Shown here: positions 11,805 through 22,614 of the stretch, in pieces | Layout of the letters: each line of letters opens with the position of its first letter | How positions within the stretch are numbered: the first letter of the stretch is position 1 | Source of the DNA: Icerya purchasi | Taxonomy: Eukaryota; Arthropoda; Insecta; Hemiptera; Monophlebidae | Direction: 5' to 3' | Assembly: GCA_039619475.1 (NCBI GenBank) | Contig: CM077115.1 | Location: 443,146,792-443,210,791, forward strand | Length of the DNA: 64,000 nt | Position numbers and translations under genes: made by a program | The notes under the pieces: generated by a model | The model's input: the letters and a program-made list of their open reading frames with translations, nothing else | Told to the model about the DNA's origin: nothing | Databases searched by the model: none

Positions 11805-12370
11805 GTCCTTTTAGTATCTTTTTAAAACTTTCTAATCTTTCATTCCAATAAGGTATATCACGAACTTTTGTTTTTGTAAGTGAACTGCGGATTAATAATT
11901 TTATTAGTAAATTTTACAGTCTCCTTCTTCAAATCTTCTAGTTACTTTTTTAATATGTTCTATTTTTTTTGTTTTATTTAAGGTGGAGCATCGATAATTT
12001 GTTTTTGAAAGATCTCATAGTCGAATTTTTAGTGTATTTTCATTTAGTGATTTACTGCCTTTTCCCTTATTATGAGCTGTAGACAATATTATGTTGAATG
12101 TTGCGTTACTGAAGAGAGAGTAATACTCTTTTAATGTCCCGACTGATTGCTTCGTGGACAATTATGTGAGATCAATTACGCTGCTCCCATTGTGATTGTT
12201 AAAAGTTTTGATGCTATGAGGATTACAGACGTAAAGAAATCATTTCTTCGATCCATTCTGCTCTTTTCGTATTATAGTTTAGGTTATTCAAGTTTACGTA
12301 TGGCGTCAATCGGGCATTAAAATCACCTAATAAAAGTGTATCAATTCCTGAAATTGTCTAATTAAATGGT
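11805..12370 (-). pseudogene. LINE endonuclease-domain fragment
   Basis: The minus strand reads TISGIDTLLLGDFNARLTPY followed by KRAEWIEEMISLRL and, after one stop, TFNNHNGSSVIDLT. The GDFNAR motif and the HNGSSxIDL motif are hallmarks of apurinic-like endonucleases of R1, I and jockey-type LINEs. It lies downstream of the RT fragments at 12861-14333 on the same strand. An endonuclease should precede RT, so this is a separate insertion or a head-to-tail second copy. Confidence 0.65.
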
Positions 12371-12854
12371 TAATTGTTAGAATGTGTGAAAATCCATACT
12401 TTCATCAAAGGGAAAAGTAGAATGCGAATAAAGTATAAATTTATATTTTAATTGAATATTCTGAGTATAGTTTGTATAATGGACAGGTTTATATTTTTAT
12501 AATAGTAGGCTATTGCAATATTCGGCTGTGTTATTGATCGTTGTTTATTCCGCACAGTTTGTTTTTGTAAACATATGGTTCCGCTATTATTATTAAATCT
12601 TGTTTACTACATGTTTGTTAATATTTCATACTGTTGGATTTTGTTATTTATATGAGTATTTATTATTCTCTTTGTTGGAGGTGCTTAATTGATAAGAGAT
12701 AATTATTTTATAATTTTATGTATTTCGGTTATTGTTTTTTTTTTTTTATTATTTTCCGTTTTTCTCTTTCGTTTTTAAACTTATTGCATTCGAAAATCGA
12801 ATGTTAATCGTCTTTTTACACTCTATTTACTGATGTCCGATTCAGCAATTTTAA

Positions 12855-14333
12855 ATCGTTTCATATAGACACCCCATTATTATTTCCATGTCCGGTTAAA
12901 AATTGAGTGAAGTTATAATCGGTATAAAAATGTTTCATTTGTAGTCTTTCTTCTAAGTTTGGTACTATTTCCCGTGTTACTTTGCCAGTTTTTGATTTAT
13001 CACACCTGAGTGTTGCCAGAGTGTCGTATATACTACTTGAATTAATTTTATTGATCCGTTTTCGTAACGTTTTTTTGTCTAAAATTTTAGTTCTTCTTGT
13101 TTCCATGTTTTGATTTGGTTTACAGTTTCTAACTTTAAGTCTATCGGTATTATTCCTGCTATGATGTTGATTGAAGTATATGATATTGTGCGATAACCAG
13201 AGAGAGATTGTTCCTATTAATATTTTCCTTTGTAATTTTAACAGCTTATTCTTGTCTTTTTCTCGTAAAACTGGAAAATATATTGTGGAGCAATATTCTG
13301 TTATTGATCCAAAAATGGCTTTGTAGAGTACTATTCGATCTTTATATTTGAATATCATCATCATTAGATCCTCAACCATTCGGTTGGTGAACAACCTATT
13401 CGCACATTTTTTTTTTAGATGCACAAATATAGGTTGTATACTAAGCAATTATTATATATGAAACGCAGGTGTACACACGCAAGACTACATTCGGAACTGA
13501 TAGTAGCCGCTTGTTATCGCGCTACCAGTGCAGTCCTGTGTGGGTCTGCTGTGTACTGACCTAGCGCGCATTTGATGTTGAACGTGGTGGTTTGCTATTG
13601 CCTTCCACGTGATTACTAGCGATTATTTATTTATTTATTTAATTCTTGTAATAAGTTCGTCGTCGCTCGGGATCGAACCCGTGATATATCGGAAGTCAAG
13701 CGCTCTAGCAACTAGGCTATCGCGACGACATATTTGAATATAGTGATTTTAATTTGAAATAAATTTTTTTAATCTTGTCTATTATGAATTTGATGTGTTT
13801 TCCAAAATTTAAATTTGTGTCTATGATTATTCCCAAGTATTTTATTTCTTTTACTATTTTTATTTTATCTTTATCTTTATGCATAAGTGCTGTTCAATGC
13901 AATGTATCATTTCTTCCCTGTCTTGTTTTCTATTTATTAGTAGTGCTTGGGTTTTATTTATGTTGAATTGTAAGCCTAAGTTTTGAATGTTTTTACTCAA
14001 TTTTTTTATTGTTTCATTTATATTGTACACTTCTTTCTTTTTTATTAATTCCCGAGACTAACATTATATCGTCTGCGTAGCTTATCATATTGCAGTGTTG
14101 ACTGAAATGCAAATTATGAACTTCGCTCATTGCTATGTTGAGTGTATCTACTAAATAATCTACTAAAAGTTTATTGGATAAAAATATTACGAACCTGTCG
14201 CGTGACATTGGCGATACGTATTTTAAATTTCACGAGGTTCTACACTTTTTCTCATATTTTATTATGTACTCTTTTTGATTTATTCCTTCGGGTATTATAT
14301 TGAAAGCTATTGTCTGTTCTTTCGATGGAAAAT
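12855..14333 (-). pseudogene. R1-like LINE reverse transcriptase pseudogene, interrupted by a SINE
   Basis: Minus strand. The catalytic segment HCNMISYADDIMLVSGINK (near 14075) keeps the YADD box. It is followed by VKEIKYLGIIIDTNLNFGKH (about 13830-13890), typical of the RT thumb region in R1-type elements. After a SINE inserted at about 13455-13732 the frame resumes as a 195-codon stretch with VLYKAIFGSITEYCSTIYFP and LLKLQRKILIGTISL, again as in R1-clade proteins. Stops and frameshifts lie between the blocks. N-terminal RT motifs before 14333 are not readable. Confidence 0.7.
13455..13735 (-). mobile_element. tRNA-derived SINE, family D, copy 1
   Basis: The minus-strand head has a pol III A box (TAGCCTAGTTGCTAGAG) and a B box (GGGTTCGATCC) with tRNA spacing. 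Next come GAGCGACGACGAACTTATTA and an (AATA)n-like stretch, then a body shared with copy 2 (CAAACCACCACGTTCAACATC, CCGAATGTAGTCTTGCGTGT). It is inserted in the R1-like LINE. Confidence 0.85.
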
Positions 14334-14714
14334 AAAAAAAAAATTAAGGCTGTTTTAGCGTAACTGATAGAATTTTGTTATTTGCGGAGTTAAAATGAAT
14401 TGTCGTTACCTGACATTTCTGTTGGCTTTGATTAATACACCTACATGTGAAGATGTGTTACTTCTGATAGTAGCGGTAACATTGATATCGATGATGGTGA
14501 TTGCAATATATGATGTTCCGGTGTCAGTACAGTTAGTATAGGAAGTTGTCTTTTGATAAGTCCATTGCTGTATCAGGCGGTGTAACCGCCATAATACTGT
14601 TTACGTCTGTAGCAGTGCGCACCAGATAAACTCACACACTCTCGCGAAAGATAAAGATTATTATCTAAATTTAATACGTGTAAATTCGTATATTCAATTA
14701 ACGAAAACGTATGT

Positions 14715-15110
14715 TATCATAAATATGCATAAATACACGACCGAACACACTCGCGACACTTACACTCTATGATGATTTTTCCTCTCCAACTATATATATT
14801 GTGCGAGTTTGAAATTTTCAATTGACTTTTTTTTAGATTATGTTTTCGCCTCGAGAGGCTCCATAAATGACATTCGGTTATGTGCGCCTCGTAGATTTCT
14901 ACAACCTCGAATTGAGTTGTTTTGAAAATCCGTTCGTAATTCGCAAAGATATGGTTAAAAAACTGAAAAACACATTTTTTGAAATTAGAGGCTGAAATTT
15001 GGGTCTCTAAACTCACAAAGCCTTCATTTTTAAACATAAGGATCAAATTTTAGCAAAATCAACGGGGGAAGAGGCGATTTTACATACTTATCCAGCTATA
15101 CTCTTTTTTA
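14715..15110 (-). repeat. Dispersed repeat B, copy 2 (inverted relative to copy 1)
   Basis: The reverse complement matches 5085-5460 collinearly, including the region 'GAGGCGCNCATAACCGANTG'. The 109-codon open frame on the minus strand here is part of the repeat and has no recognised protein similarity. Confidence 0.7.
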
Positions 15111-15754
15111 GCAATATAAAAACAAGAATTTTTGAGTTTCCATCGATCTTTATTAATGCAGACCGGATGATATTAACTAAATTTTTAAATTTTAGAAGCT
15201 ATTCGAAAGAGATCTATGAAAAACACAAGACGCGCTTAAAAATTTAAACTAATTACAGATATCGGACAATGAAAAAAACAAAAACAATACGGTGCTATCG
15301 TGTCTCACAGAAAAAAACCTCAACGGCTACATTCTAGCGTTGTTCGTCTTTTTTTTTAATTGTTAAAAAATAATATCTACTTCGGTTTATCAGAAAAGAA
15401 AATACCCCGGTACTGCTCGTGATACGACATAAAACGCGTAAAGTATAATAACTGTTAATCTAGAGTTTAAAGTTACAAAGAAAAAAAAAAAAAAATAAAA
15501 AGCTCTATCATACAAAAGCGACTTAAAAGTAACAAAATATTTGAAAAGTGCTTTTATCGTTGTAAATAGAAATAAAAAATCCATGTTGAAAGAAAGTACA
15601 TATATATTTTAGTTATGAGAAACAAAGAAGTAAATATATTTTTGATATATAGAAGTGAAGAATGCTCGTAGTTTTTAATGCTCTAAGAATGTTTTGTAAG
15701 CCATTTCACATCTTCCTCTTTCATATTCGCTTTTCGTAATTTTTAATTTCTTGC

Positions 15755-16200
15755 GGATATGTCTAGTCACTCTGATATTAAAGCCAACCGCGCTGTCAAC
15801 TCTCTTTCTCTCTCGTTTGCTGAGTCGCTTTCGGTGGACAATTTTTGGATAAATTATCTGGACCTTCCACTTTTATCTTTAGCCATTCCAGATTCCAGTT
15901 TAATACTTACCCTCCCATATCCCATACTATTTTTAATCACTTCCTAATCCAATCTCTTTCTAGTTCACATGCTTGGTTTGAAATTACTCCCTTCTCTGTG
16001 ACCTTCCATTATTACTTCCGCAATGTAATCTCAATCGTTCTCTTTACCTCCATCGCATTTTCACTTTTCCCTATCCTCATTCCCTATTGCCTTTTGCATT
16101 GTGCTGATTTTTTTATTCGTTAATCATATTCGAACACTCGGCTCTTTCAACTGAACGCTTTCTCCTGTATTATCAATTTATATTTCTGCGCAAGGCAACC
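15755..16200 (+). pseudogene. RNase H-encoding LINE, 3' end copy
   Basis: Plus-strand copy. SSHSDIKANRAVNSLSLSFAES (15759-15825) is a decayed form of the family's WVPSHSGIxGNEAADSLAR RNase H signature. The C-terminal region after it is frameshifted. Short open stretches of 62 and 92 codons here are fragments of the same dead ORF and not separate genes. Confidence 0.65.
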
Positions 16201-16934
16201 TGCAGCATCTTAACGGCATCTCTTTGCAGTTTCTCTAATAGCATAAAACCTTAGGGAATATAACAAATTATAAAACTAGTTACTTTGAAAGAATAGCTAG
16301 GGATCTGTGTTGTAGCTGCACATGGAAAAGAGGTATAAAATAACGAATGATTGGAATCGAAAGCGTCAAATTAATATATTTACAGTTCTATTAGGAGTCC
16401 TTCGTAATGCGCATGTTAGAAGGTGTACATTTCTGTTATTTTACGACCAGAAGAAGCTTTCTTTTATAGTAGAACAGCGTATTATATTATTATTATTATT
16501 ATTATTACGGTTGAAAAATGGCTACCATCTCTCACCACCACGTGGTCTTCTAACATTTAAAGTTACAAAAAAGTCTGCTACGTGACGGGCTAGTGCGGTG
16601 TGAAATGTTATTGGTCTTCATATGAGTATGCATTGCCTATGTATTTTTTTAGTGAACTCGCGAGGTGGTAGCCTTTTCAAATGAAGGAGTCAATAAAAAG
16701 TCTGGCATCGCAAGTAACAAAAGGAAAAGGATGTATAAAAGAAAAATCTAGACAGTGTCGTTTCGAAAAAGAGCGTCTTTTGATGCTTTTTCCGACGACC
16801 GTTTATCCACTTTTTTAGTCCCATTAGTGCCTTGCCACAAAGTTCGAAGATCTCCTCCTCCTTCTAAAAGATTATGCTGGCAAAATTTAATTCATGTTTA
16901 AATAACTTGTTACGAGGAAGAGCTATTTTTTAAC

Positions 16935-17749
16935 TGACTTCAAAAATGGAGGAGGTATTCAATTCGACTGTATTTTTTTTTTTATGTGTGTTACTACAGA
17001 ACTTTCTTCTAGGTGAACCGATTTCGATGATTCTTCTTTTATTTGAAAGGTGGTGTTTCTCATGTGGTCCCATTTAAATTTGATCAAGATCTGACCGGTA
17101 GTTTTTGAGTTATCCTTAATAATGCGAGGGAGATTTAAGCTTTTTGGATGCTTTTCATTCATGATTAGTTTTAACGTTAAGTTAGATTTATTGACTTAAA
17201 ATATTATAAATTTGCCAAATTACCATGGAAATGTAGCTTTTGATGTTTTCACACCGTGGAAATATCTGTTCTTATTAAAATGTTTTAATTTAATTGAATA
17301 AAAATGCACTAAAAAGTAAAAAATAAAATGCTTTTTTACAAAAAATAAATACCGACTTGAAGGTTTATTATAAAAATTTAAAAATGCACTAAAAAATAAA
17401 AAATAATTACTCCCGATAAAAAATATATATCAGAGTGATATACCCTTAAAGGTGATACCGTAATTCTTATACATTAACTTTTTGGAGTTGGCATCAAATT
17501 CATATTAAAAGAATAATTAAAAACTACACTAAATGTTCATTAAATTGTTCCTAGATATTGTAACATGAATTTAATGCCGACTCTAATTAAGGTATTAATG
17601 TTGTATAAGAATTATCGTAATATCACCTTTAAGGGTATATTATTCTGATATATATTTTTTATCGGGGGTAATTATTTTTTACTTTTTAGTACATTTTTGA
17701 ATTTTTATAATAAACCTTGAAGTCGGTATGTATTTTTTGTAAAAAAGCA
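16935..17749. mobile_element. Foldback element family E, copy 1
   Basis: Starts with AACTGACTTCAA and ends with TTGAAGTCGGT, its inverted counterpart. The last 421 bp (17329-17749) is an almost perfect palindrome centred near 17539: the arms share TTATTATAAAAATTTAAAAA and CCCGATAAAAAATATATATC. The first 390 bp is shared with copy 2 at high identity (TTTGATCAAGATCTGA, AATTCGACTGTATTTTTTTT). No coding potential. Class unassigned; foldback-like or MITE. Confidence 0.8.
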
Positions 17750-17999
17750 TTTTTTTAAAATTAACCGGCTAACAAACTAGAGTGATTATACGAAAATTTT
17801 TATTCACTGCTCGATGTTAAGCGGACATTAATTAAACGATTAACACGACAAAGGCGAAAACACGACTAGGTTACGAAGATGGTTGACACAGCGAGACAAA
17901 AGGAAGCGAGTATTTCCAGATGTCTGGAAACGACGACAATGAGTAAAAAGCAGCACTGACCCAGCTAACACTTTCTAAAAAAAAAGAAACAAAGAAAAA

Positions 18000-18790
18000 A
18001 AAGAATCTTTCCTGGCTGCCTCAGCCGATTAACGAGCAGTCTACACAATGGGAGTTTTTTTTTTTTTTTTTTTTTTGTGAGCGCGCCAGCGGCATTGACC
18101 TTATAACAAGAAAACTAAGCTAAAAAACTAACTAGCCAGGCGGTCCGAAATGGACGCAACAAAAGACAGCAGTACGGACACCACAGAAGATGAAGAAAAG
18201 GAGAGGATAAAGGAAGAGCTATAGGGAGTATGGGGACCTAATGACAAGAGCTGACTGTATAAAAGAGAGCGCTCATTACGAAGAGCAGGACATTCGAAGA
18301 AAATATGATCAGTTTCACATATACGAGGGGAGGATCACAATCGTGAAGAGAACAATAAGGAGAAGGTGACAGAACAAATCGAAAGCGAGAGGAGGGGAGT
18401 AGACAATGATTGATCCGGAGACGAATTAGGGAGACAATAGAAGAGCGACGACCGAAAGGAATAGAATGGAACCAAGAGAGGGAACGAGGAATCGGCTGAA
18501 TGAAACGGTAATGAGAATGACGATTAGAAAATAGGGAGTGATAAATATCCTGCCAAAGTCTGGCGTGATTGGAGGTGGATAAAGAAAGAATATCTGAAGA
18601 AGGAAAATGGTTGAGGAATGAATCAAGGCGACCAGCAGAACGAGCCAAAGAATCGGCTGCGTCATTGCCATCAATTCCGGAATGACTGGAGACCCATAAA
18701 AGATTAATAAGAATAGAACGGGATGACTGCAGCGTGGAGGTAAGAGAATGAATTGAGAGAACAATATTATCAGAGGAATGTGAACAGTTC
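18000..18790 (-). pseudogene. RNase H-encoding LINE, 3' end copy
   Basis: Minus-strand copy with a 223-codon open stretch (18238-18909) whose first third is unrelated. The LINE part reads INLLWVSSHSGIDGNDAADS, then LARSAGRLDSFLNHF, then FGRRSSIVSLIRLRINHCLL and SRFRFVLSPSPYCSL. That is RNase H followed by the C-terminal region that precedes the CCHC-like CDxDHxxFxCP element. The 3' tail reaches about 18000. This is one of the two best-preserved RNase H copies. Confidence 0.75.
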
Positions 18791-19117
18791 AACATAGTAT
18801 GTGCTAGACGTGTAATAAAAAAAAAAATATAAATTAACGGAAAATACCATAACATAACTGATAAGGAACAAATAAAGAAGTACAAAAACAAAAAAAGCGA
18901 AAAAGACAATTTATGAAAAACAAAGTTAGATAAAAATTAAGAAAAGAAAAATATAAAATAACGTTTTCCTTGTATATAAATAAACGTAGAAAATAAATAA
19001 ACTCATTGAAAGAACGCGAATGAAGTATTGAACAAAGTAAGAAATAACTCCTCTTCAAGATGGCTCGGTTAATTAATGGAAGTGAAGTAAGTCTGATTTC
19101 CTCCGTAGTTCGCCTGT

Positions 19118-19400
19118 GTGGGTCAATCACAGTTTGCTTCCGGCTTCTCTTTTCCGTTTCTCTTTCGTTCAATTGCCTTTTTTGATCCTTCAGAAGTCAA
19201 CTATACTTGTGAGGCGAATCACGTCGTATTCGAATGCCCTTTTATTTCCTCTGAACGTGCTACCCCCCTTTATTACTATCTTCTGAGCCTTGGCTTCCCT
19301 ACTCCTAATAGTGCCCACAACATTCCTGCTCTTTCCTCTCTCAATATATGGTTTCTTTGTTGGCTTTCTTTATATCCTCAACTTCTAATCTCTTTTTTCT
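19118..19400 (+). pseudogene. RNase H-encoding LINE, C-terminal fragment
   Basis: Plus-strand fragment with CEANHVVFECPFISSERATP followed by LYYYLLSLGFPTPNSAHNI, the extreme C-terminus of the family ORF2. It lies in inverted orientation to the copy at 18000-18790. Confidence 0.7.
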
Positions 19401-19889
19401 GTATATAATGTGTAATTATTTGCGCGTTGAGTAATTTCGCCACTGTTGACGCGCCCAAGAAAGCGGATAAAAAAGTCTCATTTCCTCGATAAAGTATCGT
19501 AGATTGCGAAATTAGGCTTTTTACTTTCAGAGATTCCTCTGGTATCCATTTCAATTTCAGATTAGGTATATATTTTTTTTTTTTTTTTTTTGGGCGTCGA
19601 AAATTCAACCCATCGACAAGGTATATACTTGAGAGCAACCTGTATTATTTCATGATACCCGTTTGGTAGCCGATCACTTTAACTATTAGGCTTAATAACC
19701 TGTTTTTAAAGCAATAGCAACTGTGATTTTCTCATATTGTCATATCTCTCTCTCCTGCTATTAAGACAAGTGCCTGTCTTTGCAGTAAAATACCTGCTGC
19801 TTTTTAAGGCAATTGTAATGTGCAACATGTGTGGATAATAAGACTATACGCTTAGACTGATTATAAATGTTCGATTTATCGTGATACAA

Positions 19890-19999
19890 ATGCAGTTTCG
19901 CCTGTGTCTGACTACTATGGATCAGCTGGCGTACATATGGTATACGGAGGAGTGGTTTGCCATTGCGTTCCACGTGACTATTAGCGCCAATTATTCACT
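19890..19999 (-). mobile_element. SINE family D, copy 3, 3' part
   Basis: GTGGTTTGCCATTGCGTTCC and ACGTGACTATTAGCG match the body of copies 1 and 2. The SINE stops at 19999 because another element is inserted. It resumes at 22208. Confidence 0.75.
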
Positions 20000-20001
20000 T
20001 A

Positions 20002-22205
20002 CCGCATTTACTCGCGTAATTTACGCACTTTTTTTTCCCAGTTTTTAACCTACCAAAAAAGGGGTGTGTAAATTACGCGGGGAATCAGATCAACCTGCAT
20101 TTTGCGGGTTATATATAATAGTAGGTGTGTATTTCAAAATTACCTCTTACCTAAACAAAACACACTCATTAAATGAAATCAGTTACCTTTATTTCGAACC
20201 AAATATATTTATACAATGATAGGTAACTCTACATTACGGTCGAAATCAAATCAAAATACCTTTATTGAGAAAATTATGTATGATTAAGATATTACATAAA
20301 ATTGATTATTTATAAGTAAAATTTCCTCGGCCCATGAAGAGCAAAGGTATCCCTTAGCTATTTTTTCAAAGTTATTATTATTTAAAAATTGGTTTATTTC
20401 GTCTTTCCATCTACCTTTTTGATGACCTCGTTTTCGTCTGTAATGTGAAAGATACCAAAAAGTGGCCTTATATGTCCAACGGTCGTCTCTTAATCTTATT
20501 ACATGGCCAGCCCATTCCCATTTTCTCCTTCTAACATAGTTCACCACGTCAATATTATTACCTAAAAGAAACCGTTTTATTTCTTTTATTCTTATTCGAT
20601 CTCTTATCCTTATATTGAAGTATTGATCTTTCTAGTGTGTTTTGCGTTACCCTTAGTTTACTTATAATTTTTGTGTTCAATGTCCAAGTTTGGCACCCAT
20701 AAGTGTTAAAACAGGTAGTATGTACATGTTAAAAATTTGACTTTTATCATGATTACTGAAAGGTCCTTTGAATATTCTTTTTAGCGACCAATACTTATTC
20801 CACGTTTTAGTAATTCTCGTGTTTATTTCTTTTTTCATCTTATTCTCAAATGATAATTATTGACCACTAAGTATGTCGCTTCGTTCACTATTTCTATTAA
20901 ATTATTATTTACCTGTATTTCTCTCTAGGTTGTAGTCTTAGTTAATATTTTAGTTTTTAGGGTGTTAATAGATAGTCCGACTTTTGATCCTTTCATGTCT
21001 AGCTCCAATAGCATTTCCCTCAGTTCTTCTAAGGAAGAGGAAAAAAGGACAATGTCATCTGTAAATCTTAAATTTGATAATTTCTTACCATTTATATTTA
21101 TTCCCTTATTTTCCCAGTTCATTTCTCTAAAAATTTCTTCTAATGTACAATTAAATAAGATTGGAGAGAGTGGGTTTCCTTGCCTAACCTATTTATTAAT
21201 TGAGAAATATTCCCCTTTAATTTCCGTTATTATTCGCCTTTTTTAGTCCCTTGTACATTTCCTGAATTAACCTAATGAAACTTCTCGGGACCCTTTGTTT
21301 GTGCATTGCTTAAAGTATATATTCATGTTTTAAGGAGTCGAACGCTTTTTGGTAATCAATTAAGGCTAAATATAAATTTATCTGGTATTCATTACTTTTT
21401 TCTATTATTTGGTTTATTGTATGAAGGTGGTCAGTTGTTGAAAATGTCTTCCGGAAGCCGGCTTGTTCCGTTGGTTGTCGGGCTTCTAAAAAATGTTTTA
21501 ATCTTATTTCTAATAGTTTTGAGAACAACTTCGAAATACTTAAGCTTAAAGTAATACAGGGCGGTAATTTTCGATTTTATGACGAACGCCTTTCTTAAAT
21601 AGTATTATTATATCTGAATATCTCCATTCTTCTGGTACATTTGTTCTTAAGATACTGTTGAAAAGTGTTGTAAGAAATTTAATTAGATAGTCCCCTCCTG
21701 CTTTAATATGTTCGTTAACTATACCGTTATCATGGCCTGGGCTTCTGTTAGACTTTAATTTTCCTACTATTATTTTTATTTCGTTAACTAAGAACTCAGG
21801 TTCTGGTTCGAAGTTTACCATTATGTCCTCATAATTATTTTCGCCTTTATATAATTCCCTACAGTAGTTAGTTATTAATTTATTTATCTCTTTTCTATCA
21901 TATATTTTATGACCTATAGAATTTACGAAGTATAAATTCCACGGGGTACCTACACTTATTAGTTGCTTGTTCAGTTTCTTGATATTTTTACCTCCCTCTA
22001 ATGTTTCTTTTATTATTTCATTTTTCCTAAGTTCGTTCTTTTTTCTTCTCTCGTTCCTTATCAGTTTGGAAATTGACTTTTAAGAAATTAGACACTGTCT
22101 AGTAATGTTGAACCTATTAATGTATTTTAATAACGCGAAAATATGGTTTATATTATTTCTCCAAAAAAATGTGTGTAAAAGTTAGGGTGCTTAAGTTAAA
22201 TACGG
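20002..22205. mobile_element. TIR element (Tigger/pogo-like ends) inserted in a SINE
   Basis: The left end TACCGCATTTACTCGCGTAA and the inverted right end TACCGTATTTAACTTAAGC are separated by 2.2 kb and flanked by TA. The ends resemble pogo/Tigger-type TIRs common in insects (TACCGTATTTACTCG...). Just inside, GCGTAATTTACGCAC and GTGTGTAAATTACGCGGG form a second inverted pair. No transposase is present; the interior is a LINE fragment. The right TIR matches only moderately. Confidence 0.6.
20284..22085 (-). pseudogene. RTE-type LINE reverse transcriptase pseudogene, 5'-truncated
   Basis: Minus-strand LINE coding remains in four main pieces. 22085-21546 covers the region before and at the first RT motifs (LKSNRSPGHDNGIVNEHIKA, VPEEWRYSDIIILFKKG). 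21528-21310 carries QAGFRKTFSTTDHLHTINQ and LIDYQKAFDSLKHEYI. 21122-20925 has the catalytic LSNLRFTDDIVLFSSSLEEL, with Thr for Ala next to the DD pair. 20547-20284 has the C-terminal KWEWAGHVIRLRDDRWT region typical of RTE elements. Frameshifts and stops separate the pieces, and the endonuclease is missing. It sits wholly inside the TIR element that splits the SINE. Confidence 0.85.
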
Positions 22206-22207
22206 TA

Positions 22208-22299
22208 TTTATTTTGTAATAATTCCTGTCATTACCTGGGATACTTCTGTAATAAAAGTCAAGTGCTCTAGCAACACTAGGCTATCGCGACGGCGATCC
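22208..22299 (-). mobile_element. SINE family D, copy 3, 5' (tRNA-like) part
   Basis: Contains TTTGTAATAATTCCTGTC, then CAAGTGCTCTAGCAACACTA and GGCTATCGCGACGGC, the tRNA-like head in minus orientation. It is collinear with 19890-19999 once the intervening insertion is removed. Confidence 0.75.
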
Positions 22300-22614
22300 A
22301 TATTTTATATAAACACGTTAATTTTACATAGTCTATTTCAAACTCAGTAGCGATAATAAAATAACTGAACATAAAAGTCGCTCTGAAAGACATCCGCGTT
22401 AATTTCGCGGACATAAATATCAGTTACTTTTAATTTGGAGTTAATAGATTCCAATTAACATCTCCCTTAATATCAACGTACTCGATGTACAAGAGGGCAG
22501 TAAGCATAAGAAGTCAAGTGAAACAGTGTAATAACTACTGATGTTCGTTTTATTCTTTAAGTATTCACTTTACTAGGCAAAAGTCAACGTAAAAAATAAT
22601 AACTTTATTAATAA

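Noticed and set aside
18834..19172. 112-codon minus-strand ORF
   Set aside because: Low-complexity A-rich sequence between two LINE fragments, with no recognised motif.
21306..21554. Plus-strand ORF of 82 codons
   Set aside because: Antisense shadow of the RTE reverse transcriptase.
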